Below, in pieces: positions 32,087-41,561 of a DNA stretch of 64,000 bases. A program made the translations under genes and the position numbers. The stretch is taken from positions 2,108,001-2,172,000 of the forward strand of contig CAVWCQ010000008.1 in assembly GCA_963753545.1 (NCBI GenBank), given 5' to 3'. The notes under the pieces are model-generated. The model saw nothing but the letters and a program-made list of their open reading frames with translations, had not been told where the DNA came from and did not search any database. Numbering within the stretch: position 1 is the stretch's first letter; the number at the start of each line of letters is the position of its first letter. Source of the stretch: CAVWCQ01 sp963753545 (GTDB lineage Bacteria; Chloroflexota; Anaerolineae; Aggregatilineales; Aggregatilineaceae).

Positions 32087-33166
32087 ATGAGCGTATCACG
32101 CACGAAAATCGTGTTTTTGCTTTTGACAGCCATCGCTGGCGGGTTGGTTTTAGCGCTGGCTGGGGGACAAACCGCAGGGGCGCAGGGCGGCGACGATGCC
32201 TCGGCGGGCCCAGTTGTCTATGCGTCGGACAAGCAGGGGAACTACGATATCTATACCCTGGACCCGGATACGGGACTGACCACCCAGTTAACGGATGATC
32301 CTGCCACCGATATTGATCCGGTGTGGTCGCCAGACGGGTCTTATATCGCTTTTGTGTCGGACCGCGATGGCGACTTCGAACTGTACGTGATGCTGTCCGA
32401 TGGATCGGACGTGCTGCAATTGACCAACAATAATGCCGAAGACAGCCAACCGCGCTGGCAGCCTGACGGGATTCATATCACCTATATCTCGGATGTAAAC
32501 GGGCAGCCTGACGTGTACGTCATCTCCTTTACGACGGGCCTGGTCCGCCAGTTGACGAATGATCGCTTCGATGAGCGCGGCCCGAATTTCGGGGCTACAC
32601 CGGGCGGCGCGGTCAACGCCGCAACTCCGTTCCCGACGCAAGGAACGCCCACGCCTGACGCGGTCGTGACATCAGCGCGGCTGAACGTCCGCGAGAATCC
32701 CGGCGAAGGTGCGGATATATTGACCTCGGTCGGAAGTGGTACGACCCTCGATATTGTTGGGCGGCGGCCCGATAATGCATGGCTTCAAGTGATCATACCG
32801 GGCAATATAACCGGATGGGTTTTTGCCGATCTGGTCCAGGTCAACATCGATCTGAATACGGTTCCGGTGGTTAACGCACCGTATGTCGCTGCTCCTCCGA
32901 CTGCGACGCCGTCTCCCGTTCCGCCCACGACGCTGCCTGTGATCATCTCGTTCACGGTTGACCGTGACACGATTACGGTGGGGCAGTGTGTCACCTTCAC
33001 CTGGGTCACACAGGGGATCAACTCCGTGTTCTACCAGGGCCAGGGCGTGGTTGGAAACGCGACGCGGCAAGAATGCCCGGCGGCGACGACCACGTTCAAC
33101 CTGAGCGTGATCCGCACCGATGGGCTGGTGGATAATCGCTATATCACCATCACCGTTAACCCATAA
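32087..33166 (+). CDS. Secreted TolB-like propeller-SH3b protein with C-terminal GQCVT module
   Basis: A 359-residue exported protein. ATG at 32087 has AGGAGG 9 bases upstream. A signal peptide (LLLTAIAGGLVLALAGG, cleavage near AGAQ) is followed by three PD40 blades (VVYASDKQGNYDIYTLD, PVWSPDGSYIAFVSDRDGD, PRWQPDGIHITYISD), an SH3b domain (SARLNVRENPGEGADILTSV ... GWVFADL), a Pro/Thr linker and a C-terminal beta module with TVGQCVTFTWVTQGI and a second Cys in QECPAATTTFNLSV. It has the same order as the larger protein at 27516-29261, so the two are paralogues of different propeller size. A strong terminator follows. Confidence 0.9.
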   Translation: MSVSRTKIVFLLLTAIAGGLVLALAGGQTAGAQGGDDASAGPVVYASDKQGNYDIYTLDPDTGLTTQLTDDPATDIDPVWSPDGSYIAFVSDRDGDFELYVMLSDGSDVLQLTNNNAEDSQPRWQPDGIHITYISDVNGQPDVYVISFTTGLVRQLTNDRFDERGPNFGATPGGAVNAATPFPTQGTPTPDAVVTSARLNVRENPGEGADILTSVGSGTTLDIVGRRPDNAWLQVIIPGNITGWVFADLVQVNIDLNTVPVVNAPYVAAPPTATPSPVPPTTLPVIISFTVDRDTITVGQCVTFTWVTQGINSVFYQGQGVVGNATRQECPAATTTFNLSVIRTDGLVDNRYITITVNP

Positions 33167-33185
33167 CTGAGTTCGGCAACAGGCC

Positions 33186-33216
33186 GGGGCCGGGAGAAAA
33201 TCCTGGCCCCTTTTTT
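33186..33216 (+). terminator. Rho-independent terminator
   Basis: The stem GGGGCC-GGGA/TCC-GGCCCC (33186-33210) is followed by TTTTTTG. It lies 20 bases past the propeller-SH3 stop. Confidence 0.92.
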
Positions 33217-33292
33217 GTTGCAGTTGTCGAGAGTGGGGATTTGCGGGCATAATGAAGCTGCTTTCACTCACCCACAAAGGGGGACAGACAGG

Positions 33293-34877
33293 ATGGGACA
33301 TCAATTCCAGCCGGAGATGGAACCGGAGTATGAACCTGAAGACTCTGAATCCGGGGAATCCCAACAACCTCGCCGGGTTGGGTCTGGCGATCTGATCGGT
33401 AAAACGCTAGGCGGACGGTATCGTTTTGATGAACTGCTGGGAGAAGGCTCATTTGCGCGGGTGTTTCGCGTCTACGATCTGCACCGCCGCGCCTCTCTGG
33501 CGGCCAAGGTGCTGCGCAGCGATATTGCCCATGAACCCGCTTTCCTGGAGCAATTCCGCCGCGAAGCAGCGGTCCTGGCCCGGCTTCAACACCCCAATAT
33601 TGTTCGTTATTACGATATCGTTGAACTGGAAAACACCGTTTTCATTCTGACCGATTATATTCCCGGCGAAACGCTGCAATCGGTGCTTTACGCGCGCCGC
33701 CAGCCGATCCCACCGCTCGATTCGCTGGCGTATATTACGCCGCTGGCTTCGGCACTGCACTTTGCTCACCAGGAAGGAATCGTTCACCGCGATCTCAAAC
33801 CGGCCAATATTCTGCTGGATGAGAACGGCAAGCTGTATGTCACGGATTTTGGCATCGCCCGCATCCTCAGCGACGCCAGCACCCTGACCGTTGACCAGAC
33901 GGTAGGCACTCCGCATTATATGTCGCCAGAACAGATTATTGCTGGCCCAGTCACTGCCGCGACTGATATTTACGCTTTCGGCGTGATGCTCTACCAGCTT
34001 TATACCGGGCGGCTTCCTTTCCGAGGCGAAAATCCAGAGGCACGCGGCACCACCACTGCCGTCCGCATCGCCTACGAGCACCTGCATCTTCCGCCAGAGC
34101 CACCGCGCAGCGTGAATCCCCGGCTTTCGGAAGCGGTCGAAAAAGTGATTTTGCGCTGCCTGGAAAAAGACCCGGCCCAGCGCTATACCTCGATCAGCGA
34201 TGCCTACGATGCGCTGACCGCCGCCATTGGCACGCCGTCGGTGTCGCTGGACAGCGCGGAACTGGCGCAGGCAGCGGAGCCGGAGACAGAGTCCAAAAGC
34301 AGAGCGCGTTCCCACCGGGGTAGGGGGAATGTCGCGCGTGGTGCCAGAGGAAGAATGGGCACAGAAACCCAAGCGCAAGCCCAAACCCGCGGCTGCCTCT
34401 GGACCTGTTCAGGAGGGCGAAAAGGATCGGGAGAAGCAGAGCGAGAGTGAAGAAAAGGAACGGGAAAAAAGCCAGGACAAGGATGAAAAAGAGCGCGAGA
34501 AAGGGACGGAGAAAAGTAACGAAAAAAGCGAGTTCTTTAGTGAAATCGGCCCCTCGGACCGTCTCGGACAGGTGACCTGGGGCGGTATTCTGCTGTGGGC
34601 AGGCACAGTCTTTTTTCTGAACACCTTCGACGCGACCAATGGCGTTTTTGCTCAAGTCTGGCCCTGGATTTTTGGCGGGGCAGGGGCATTGATGCTGGGC
34701 GAGGTCGGCGTCCGGCAGTTTATCCCGGAATACCGTTCGCGGCCCGGCGCGCGCATGATCGCGGGCGTGGTTTTGCTGGCACTCGGGCTCGGCATGGGCT
34801 TTGGATTTGGCTCGCTGTGGCCTCTGATTCTGATTGCAATTGGCGTCAGTATTCTGCTCAGCCGTTTGGGGAAATAG
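33293..34877 (+). pseudogene. Ser/Thr protein kinase with charged linker and C-terminal membrane domain, one frameshift
   Basis: A Hanks-type kinase. The Gly loop LGEGSFARV, AAKVL lysine, IVHRDLKPANILL catalytic loop, TDFGIAR and MSPEQ are all present in the first 290 residues (start ATG 33293, GGGGG upstream; an acidic N-terminus precedes the kinase). Near 34275, beside a run of four A, the sense changes frame. The second frame continues as RVPTGVGGM, then a 60-residue Lys/Glu-rich coiled or disordered linker (for example KEREKSQDKDEKEREK), then three to four membrane segments (GGILLWAGTVFFL, WPWIFGGAGALMLG, MIAGVVLLALGLGMGFGFGSLWPLILIAIGVSILL). The joined protein is about 527 residues. The kinase would be tethered to the membrane by its C-terminus rather than by the usual single span and extracellular sensor. 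Confidence 0.85.
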
Positions 34878-34942
34878 CCGCTAGAAACAAGTGGGCTATA
34901 CTTGCTCGTCAACGTGTGGGCGCGTGTTTGGAGGGTTTAAAA

Positions 34943-36738
34943 GTGAACAAAACGGTACGTTTTTTATTGACTCTGCTTTTCCTTGCAGTGGCGCTGCCAA
35001 CGCCGCCTTTCCGCGCGGCGGCACAGGGAGATTGCGATCCCAATACCGACTATTACCAGATGGGCTATGACGCGCTGGACGCCAACGATAACGAGGGGGC
35101 GATTGCCGCGTTTGACTGTGCGCTGCAACTCACCGATGATCCGGTTGAACTGGCGGATATCTATGTTGGGCGCGGTGATGCAAACTGGTATTTGGACAAC
35201 GTTGAGGCCGCACTTCAGGACTATAACACGGCAATTGAACTGGACCCCAGCAACCCTTATCTGTGGCTGTCACGAGGCATCCTCTATTACGTCAGTTCTG
35301 AGGCTTATGACGAAGCCCTGGCCGATTTTGATCAGGCGCTTCAGCTCGATCCTACCTATGCTGACGCGTACCTCTGGCGCGGCGAGATGTACCAGGATAT
35401 GGATGAGGATGAAAAAGCGATTGATGACTTTAATACCGCCGCGTCGATTAACCCCACCGACCCCACTATTTATTACTACCGGGGCATCTCACTCCAGTGG
35501 CTGGATCGGGATCAAGAGGCCATAGACGATTTCACGCAGGTGCTGGCACTGGACCCTGCGTTTGGCGAAGCCTATACATACCGGGGTATATCGCTCCAAT
35601 ATCTGGATCACGATCAGGAAGCGATAGATGATTTTAACCAGGCGCTGCAATTCGATCCTGAAGATGCGTATGCCTATCTGCACCGGGGTATATCGCTCTC
35701 GTATCTGAACCAGGACGATCAAGCGATCAAAGACTATACCGAAGCGCTCGCACGTGATCCTGAAATCCCTATACGCTCATGATGCGGGGGATATCGTACT
35801 TTTACGTGGATAACATTGACGCGGCATGGGCAGATCTTGATCTGGCAAAGTCGCTCGATGTGGATGGCGAGTATCCCGATATTGACCTGTACCGGGGTTG
35901 GCTACTTCAGGAAACGGGTGATGACGAGGCCGCGCTAGAAGCGTTCCAGTCTTACCTGGAAGTGTACCCGGACGATGCCCTTGCCCTCGAACTGCTAGGC
36001 GAGTCGCTGTTCTTCCTGGAACGCGACGATGAAGCACTCCAGGCATTCAGCCAGGCGCTTGAGCTGGCCGACCCAGAATCCGATCCCTATACCGTCGCGG
36101 ATGCCCGCTTCTACCGGGGCGTGACCTACTACTATCAGGGTGATTATGAATCGGCCCTGGATGATTTGAATGAGGCTGCTTCAGCCTACGAAGATGATGC
36201 CTGGACCTATGCCTATCGCAGCGAAGTCAATCATGAACTGGGCGATACAGAGGCGGCCTATGAAGATATGCAGCACGCCTTTGAACTGGACCCGTCAGAA
36301 CCCACATTCCAGGATATAGCGCAAGAAAACGGATTTGATCTGTCCGAATTCGATATTGATCAGAGCGGCGAAGGCGACGCCGATCAGGATGATGCCGATG
36401 TTTCTGGCGAGGATAACGGATCAGCGCAGGACGACGGCACTGGACTGGAAGGTGATGCTCAACCTACCGAAGACGCCTCTCAAACAGAGGGCGACGGCAC
36501 TGGACTCGAAGGTGATGCTCCGCCTACCGATGACGGTAGTTCAATTGATGACGGCAGTGCCGCAACGGGTTATAACGTGTCTGCCCGCGATGACAAAGCG
36601 CTGCGGTTGAAGCCAGCCCTCCGCCAGGACGCCTCACGCGACGCACTGCGCAGCCGGTCTGATAATTCGGTGCGCAGCCGCAGCCGGGGTGAGGATCGCG
36701 GTTCAACACGCGGCTCAACTCGCATCACAGCAAAATAG
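34943..36738 (+). pseudogene. Secreted TPR-repeat protein, one frameshift
   Basis: Start GTG at 34943 with GGAGGG 7 bases upstream. A signal peptide (FLLTLLFLAVALPTPPFRAAAQ) leads into about ten TPR motifs with the pattern Y-x-x-RGIS-x-x-x-x-x-x-x-AI-DF-x-A-L-x-x-D-P. At about 35775 one base is missing: the frame ends EIPIRS*, whereas adding a base gives EIPYTLMMRGISYFYVDN, which continues the TPR array in the next frame to 36738. The C-terminal 120 residues are low-complexity: acidic with a repeated DDGTGLEGDA unit, then Arg/Ser-rich. The joined product is about 598 residues, probably an extracytoplasmic protein-binding scaffold. Confidence 0.85.
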
Positions 36739-36763
36739 GCAAGAATGGGCGAGGAGCATTGGG

Positions 36764-37996
36764 ATGAAAGTAAAACTACAGCAGCTTGCTAAAGCCTTAC
36801 AAGATGTCAGCATTCAAAACAAGCTGGTCGGTATTTTTGCTGTTGTGTTTGTGGCAGGCGTGCTGGCGATTGGCTGGAATATCTATAACCTGAACACCAC
36901 GCGGCGGGATGTCCGGCAGGTGATCACGGACAGCCGTAAGCAGATCAGGACGACGTTAACGAGCAGCAAAGACGACGTGGCGAATTTTTCTGCCGGGAAC
37001 GTCGATCAGGTGAACCTGATTTTTGACCGGGCCGATGAAGTGCGTTTTTTGCAGGTCGTTCGCTTCGAATTTTATGAAATGGAAGCGTATGAAAAAGACT
37101 ATGTGCTGGCAGGCGATCCCTCTGATCCCAGCAATCTGGTCGGTGGGCGCGCCGATTACAGCGGTTGGATACACGAGGACCTGGCTTCGCTTCGCAACTC
37201 GGCAACCAACGATACGGTGAGCCAACTGGCAACCGATCTGCTGACGCAACTGGATACGGAAGATGTGCAGTTCGCGGCGATTGTCGAGCAGATGCAGACC
37301 GATCCCGAAGCGGCGCGGCAGTTGTCATTGGAAGGATCGACACGCAAAGCCGACACGATCTACAACCCGCTGGCGACAGTCGTGAACGATCAGTGGAATA
37401 CGATGATTGACGGAATTGACCAGTCACGGACGCAGCTTCTTGATACGCTTGACCAGACCAACCAGCGGATGCAGACGTCGATTGATGAAACCGACCAGCA
37501 AATGACGAGTTCGCTGAAACATGCCGATTCGCAGATGAAGCGCGCGATCAACATCAGTCTGCTGACAATCGCCCTGTTCGCGCTAGCGGGGGCGGTGGTG
37601 GCCGTGACGACATTTGTCGTGTCGCGCCAGATCGTCCAGCCTGTGCTGGCGATGTCCGTGGTTGCGGAGGCTATCGAAAAAGAGCAGTACCAGGACCAGA
37701 CGGCAACTTCACTCGATCCGATTGCCGTGCGCCAGGATGAGATCGGCAAGCTGGCCCGCGTGTTTGGGCGTATGGCGAGCGAGGTGTTCAGCCGGGTTGA
37801 ACGCCTGAAACAGCAGGTCGCGGAACTGCGGATCGTGATCGATGAGCAGAAGATGGCGAGCCAGGTGTCGGAGATCACGGATTCGGAGTATTTCACGGAA
37901 CTGCAAACGAAGGTCAAGACGCTGCGGCGGCGCAGCAAGCCCGAGGAGCCGTCTGCAACAAGCGAACCACCTAAACCGGAAACGCCTGCTGTTTAG
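36764..37996 (+). CDS. Membrane HAMP-domain protein without recognisable output domain
   Basis: A 410-residue protein with two membrane segments (about 22-42, LVGIFAVVFVAGVLAIGWNIY; about 268-290, LLTIALFALAGAVVAVTTFVV) enclosing a largely helical extracytoplasmic sensor. Its middle part resembles the CHASE3-like/four-helix type with EYxxMEAYEKDYVLAGD. A HAMP domain follows (SRQIVQPVLAMSVVAEAIEKEQY ... RQDEIGKLARVFGRMASEVFSR), then a short coiled coil and a Pro/Glu tail. There is no kinase, cyclase or methyl-accepting domain, so it probably signals to a partner by contact. ATG at 36764 has GAGGAGC upstream. It follows the TPR gene by 25 bases and may share its transcript. Confidence 0.8.
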   Translation: MKVKLQQLAKALQDVSIQNKLVGIFAVVFVAGVLAIGWNIYNLNTTRRDVRQVITDSRKQIRTTLTSSKDDVANFSAGNVDQVNLIFDRADEVRFLQVVRFEFYEMEAYEKDYVLAGDPSDPSNLVGGRADYSGWIHEDLASLRNSATNDTVSQLATDLLTQLDTEDVQFAAIVEQMQTDPEAARQLSLEGSTRKADTIYNPLATVVNDQWNTMIDGIDQSRTQLLDTLDQTNQRMQTSIDETDQQMTSSLKHADSQMKRAINISLLTIALFALAGAVVAVTTFVVSRQIVQPVLAMSVVAEAIEKEQYQDQTATSLDPIAVRQDEIGKLARVFGRMASEVFSRVERLKQQVAELRIVIDEQKMASQVSEITDSEYFTELQTKVKTLRRRSKPEEPSATSEPPKPETPAV

Positions 37997-38008
37997 CCTC
38001 TAGGGGCA

Positions 38009-39154
38009 TCATCGGGGCCAGATGTCTACTTCTACCGCGCGCCGCAGCCAGTAAACGGCGCGCGTCCATTTCCGGTCGCGGCCAATACACTGGAAATGCG
38101 GTTGATCGTAGGCGCGGATCAGGTCCAGAATCTTGTAGCGGGGCAGGACGGGCGTGCTGACAACCAAACTCCCGGTTTCGCCGGGGCGCATCTCGTGCAT
38201 CATCTTGATCCCGCTGGGGGTTTCGACCTCAAAAAAATAGAGGTCATAGTTCGGCACCCAGAAGCGGCGATCATCGCGCTGCTGGCCGAACATGCCTTCC
38301 GTCGCGCCATAAATCTCCGCGATTCCGGCATCCTGCCCGTAGAGCGCCAGCAGGCGAGGGCGGTAGGTGGTGTTGATGCCGGGGGTGCTGCCCAGCGAGA
38401 GAACGCCGAACTTCCAGACATCTTTCGGATAGACGCCAACATTACGGCGCATCCATTTGCCGAATTTCATCATGACCTGAGCCGCCCCGCCCAGGATGGT
38501 CATATTCTCGTCTTTGGCCGTTTCGTAGGCGAGCCGGAAGCGCGATTCCCAGGCGGATTTGCCTGTATCGCCGCCCAGTTCGTCAATCGCTTCCTGGGAC
38601 GGGATGGTGCGAATCGGGGTGCGCGCGGCAACATGTTTGACATAGATTCCCGTCGCATAGCCGTATTCAATCGTCCGCCCGTTGACTTCCATGCTGCCAA
38701 CGATGCTGGGAAAGCTCAAATTCAGGTTCGCGCCGAGCAGAATCTCCCAGCGTTTGCTGTGCAGCACATACTGGATCACGGCGCGGGCGGCGTTGTGACG
38801 GCCTTCCAGATCACGCGGGGTCATGGGAATATATTTGCTTGTCCCTGTTGTGCCACGCGTCATAGCCCAGCCCAGCGGCTCCGCTTCGAGCAGGGCATGT
38901 GTCTCACCGCCCATCACCCGGCGCAGGATCGGTTCGTAGCCGGCATAGGTCATGACGGGGAAAGCGCGGCGGTATTCCTCGATTGAACCGATCCGTTCCG
39001 CGCCGTGCTGCTGACCGTATTCCGTTTTGGCGTAGATGCTCAGTAGATTTTTTAGCAGGCGTTCCTGGGCAGCGGGCGGGTTATCAATCGCGTCGTGCCA
39101 GGGCTGGACAAAGGCACGAAGCATGGGGGCAATGGGATTTTCTTCCGCGCTCAT
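38009..39154 (-). CDS. GH3-family acyl-adenylating protein, short form
   Basis: A 381-residue member of the GH3 family (acyl acid-amido synthetases of the ANL superfamily). Motifs seen are the phosphate loop MTRGTTGTSKYIPMT, SFPSIVGSM, LSLGSTPG, EIYGATEGMFG, and Y-KILDLIRAYDQPHFQCIGR. Plant GH3 enzymes join acids to amino acids, but bacterial substrates are unknown. The typical family length is about 500-600 residues, and here the C-terminal lid domain after the IGR hinge is missing or replaced by a short basic end. AGGAGC precedes the ATG. It follows the TIR-TPR gene on the same strand with 40 bases between, suggesting cotranscription. Confidence 0.8.
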   Translation of the reverse strand: MSAEENPIAPMLRAFVQPWHDAIDNPPAAQERLLKNLLSIYAKTEYGQQHGAERIGSIEEYRRAFPVMTYAGYEPILRRVMGGETHALLEAEPLGWAMTRGTTGTSKYIPMTPRDLEGRHNAARAVIQYVLHSKRWEILLGANLNLSFPSIVGSMEVNGRTIEYGYATGIYVKHVAARTPIRTIPSQEAIDELGGDTGKSAWESRFRLAYETAKDENMTILGGAAQVMMKFGKWMRRNVGVYPKDVWKFGVLSLGSTPGINTTYRPRLLALYGQDAGIAEIYGATEGMFGQQRDDRRFWVPNYDLYFFEVETPSGIKMMHEMRPGETGSLVVSTPVLPRYKILDLIRAYDQPHFQCIGRDRKWTRAVYWLRRAVEVDIWPR

Positions 39155-39194
39155 CAGCAGATGCTCCTGGAATGATGGATCCGCCAGCGGCGCG

Positions 39195-40880
39195 TTAGCG
39201 GCTGCCGTTCTTGCGCGGATAGTGGGTGCGGGTGGCGGCTTCCGTCAGGCGGCGGTACTGGTCCATGTCGGCCTTCGCCAGATGATCATCACCCGGCGCG
39301 CCGCGCTGAAGGTAAGTCAAGTGGCGATTATAGTAGGCCTCGGCATATAAAGGGTCCAGGTGCAGCACATAGGTGAAGTCGCGGCAGGCTTCGTCGAACA
39401 TGCCGAGTTTGTTATACGTCACGCCCCGGTTGTGAAAAGCTCCGGCGTCTTTGTCGTCGAGCTGGATGGCGCGGTCAAAGTCGGCAAGGGCGTTATTCAT
39501 CTGGCCCAGTTCATAATAAACATTGGCCCGGTTGTAAAAGGCGGAGCTAAAGCGGGCATCGAGCTGGACGGCGCGGTTATAGTCGTCCAGGGCCTGCTGG
39601 AGTTGGGAGAGCGAGTAATACGTCACGCCGCGATTGTGATAGACCGCCGCATTGTCTGGCATGAGGCGGATCGCCTCGTTGTAGTCGATCAGCGCTTTTT
39701 CATAATAGCGCAAGGCGTAATGCACATCGCCGCGCGCCAGCCGGGCCAGCCCGTCGGCTGGATTGAGGCGGATAGCCTGGCTCAAGTCTTCGAGGGCCGC
39801 GTCGAAGTTGCCCAGCGCGCTGTAAATGATGCCGCGTCCCCGGTAGGCTTCGGACAGATTCTCGTTGAGCTTGATGGCCTGAATGTAGTCCTTGAGCGCG
39901 TCCTGTTCCCGTTCCAGCGCTTCATACGTCTTGCCGCGCACCAGATAGAGGGTGGGATCGGCAGGATCGAACAGAATAGCCTGCTCCAGATCGGCAAGGG
40001 CTTCGCGGTAGTCACCGCGATTGTAGTAAAGCTGCCCACGTTTGCCGTAGGCGGGAGTGCGATCCTGTTCACGGGTGATCGCCTCGGAGAAATCTTCAAA
40101 GGCCCGGTCGGCATTACCCAGCATATCAAAGGTCAAGCCGCGATAATAATAGGCGGCGACAAGATCAGGATCGTAGCGAACGGCTTCGGTAAAGGCGGCG
40201 AGGGCGCGGGGATGTTCGCCCTGCGAGCGCATAATCAATCCCTGATAATAATGGGCCTCGGCCAACTTGGGATTGATGCGAATCGCGTCGGCAAAATCCT
40301 GAAAAGCGCGTTCAATATCGCCTACTTCATAATAGGACAAGGCCCGGCTGCGATAGGCGTCAGCCTTGTGCGGATCACAGCTAATGGCCCGGCTGTAGGC
40401 TTTGATGGCGCTGGTGAAGTCGGCGCTGTGGAAGGCGGCATTACCCTGGTCAATGGCCGCTGCTGCTGCACCGGGATCGTGGCGGGCAGTGGCGTTCAGA
40501 TGAGCCTGGAGACGCTTAAAGGCCGCGTCGTAATCCCCAGTGAAATCGATGGTCGGGAAACGCTGCAAATCGTAGTCGACGGGGTGGCGATCCTGGAGCA
40601 GGATGAGAATCGGCTTACCCTGGGTCAGAAACGCGCCCCATTCGCTCTCGACCTCTCGCTCAGCTTCGGCGTCACGCGTCCAGATGAGCAGCATATGCGT
40701 CGCGGCATGGAGAGCACGGTTCACGGCCTGGTGCCAGTCGTCTTGCCCCATATCGCGCTGGTCAATCCAGGTACTGTAGCCGTAGCTCAGCAAATCCTCA
40801 TAGAGGCGCAGCGCAAACACACCATCTGCATTGGCATAGTTCATAAAAAGGTGTACCGGGGAGGATGCCTGTGATCCCAT
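39195..40880 (-). CDS. TIR-domain protein with about eleven TPR repeats
   Basis: A 561-residue cytoplasmic protein. Residues 1-130 form a bacterial TIR domain (TIR_2 type): VHLFMNYANADGVFALRLYEDLLSYGYSTWIDQRDMG, LLIWTRDAEAEREVESEWGAFLTQGKPILILL, with a Glu in the ESEWGAF position that serves as catalytic Glu in TIR NADases. Residues about 140-545 are continuous TPR motifs (A-YYYRGLTFDMLGNADRAFEDFSEAI type), which usually bind peptides or self-assemble. TIR-TPR proteins occur as NADase effectors in defence and as scaffolds; the activity here is untested. GGTGG precedes the ATG. The gene is upstream of the GH3-like gene. Confidence 0.88.
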   Translation of the reverse strand: MGSQASSPVHLFMNYANADGVFALRLYEDLLSYGYSTWIDQRDMGQDDWHQAVNRALHAATHMLLIWTRDAEAEREVESEWGAFLTQGKPILILLQDRHPVDYDLQRFPTIDFTGDYDAAFKRLQAHLNATARHDPGAAAAAIDQGNAAFHSADFTSAIKAYSRAISCDPHKADAYRSRALSYYEVGDIERAFQDFADAIRINPKLAEAHYYQGLIMRSQGEHPRALAAFTEAVRYDPDLVAAYYYRGLTFDMLGNADRAFEDFSEAITREQDRTPAYGKRGQLYYNRGDYREALADLEQAILFDPADPTLYLVRGKTYEALEREQDALKDYIQAIKLNENLSEAYRGRGIIYSALGNFDAALEDLSQAIRLNPADGLARLARGDVHYALRYYEKALIDYNEAIRLMPDNAAVYHNRGVTYYSLSQLQQALDDYNRAVQLDARFSSAFYNRANVYYELGQMNNALADFDRAIQLDDKDAGAFHNRGVTYNKLGMFDEACRDFTYVLHLDPLYAEAYYNRHLTYLQRGAPGDDHLAKADMDQYRRLTEAATRTHYPRKNGSR

Positions 40881-41075
40881 CTGTTTTTTCCACCCAAACC
40901 GCGCCCAGCCAAGCAGATTTTTCTTGTCGACTGCCCTTAATGAAGTCTTGGCCCCTGATCGATCTGTTTAGCTGATATTATTAGAATTCGGTCAAAAAAA
41001 CGTAATAACTGCGATTGTATGCTACCTCTGTTACTCGCGCAAATTGATGCACGTAAGTCCCGGCGCTTAGTGGAG

Positions 41076-41543
41076 CTAGCCAATCAACGCATTACCCAGA
41101 CTTACTATCAGTAGAACACTGGCCAGAAACAGAGCCAGGAGCAAGACGCCTTTCAAGACGACTTTGCGGGGGAGATGGAAAAAGAAGATCCAGTCTCCCG
41201 CGGCTTCTTCCGTAAAAACAAGGAAGTAGGGCATCCGGCGCAGGCCGCGCGGTGGGGTAGGGCGAGCATCGACGAAACCTGCCGTCGCGCCGAAGCCTGT
41301 GGACCGCTGCTGACCCGCGGGAGGATTTTTGGGCAGGCCGGGTGCATAGCCCGTTGCAGGCAACTCAACCCGTTCCGCCACATCTTTGCTGCCGGGCATG
41401 CCGCGAACGAGTTGTCCGACCAGTTGGCGGGCCAACTGCTCTCCCAGATGGTTTTCTTCCGGATAGGGATATGCATCGTAGACATCATCTTTGGAGTCAG
41501 ATCGTACAATGTAGATGGGCGAACTGCGACGGATCGTGGTCAC
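41076..41543 (-). CDS. Hypothetical C-terminally membrane-anchored protein
   Basis: A 155-residue protein. The first 115 residues are soluble with low-complexity Pro/Gly segments and TIRRSSPIYIVRSDSKDD at the N-terminus. The last 25 residues form one membrane span (VVLKGVLLLALFLASVLLIVSLG), so it would be tail-anchored with its body in the cytoplasm. The start is GTG at 41543 with AAGGAG 6 bases upstream. It follows a similarly built gene by 18 bases. No family is recognised. Confidence 0.7.
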   Translation of the reverse strand: MTTIRRSSPIYIVRSDSKDDVYDAYPYPEENHLGEQLARQLVGQLVRGMPGSKDVAERVELPATGYAPGLPKNPPAGQQRSTGFGATAGFVDARPTPPRGLRRMPYFLVFTEEAAGDWIFFFHLPRKVVLKGVLLLALFLASVLLIVSLGNALIG

Positions 41544-41561
41544 GAGGCGCTCCTTGTGGTG

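Noticed and set aside
39360..40874. A 504-codon plus-strand frame opposite the TIR-TPR gene
   Set aside because: The frame is the reverse reading of TPR repeats, which gives a repetitive hydrophobic but meaningless product. The minus-strand TIR and TPR motifs are unambiguous.
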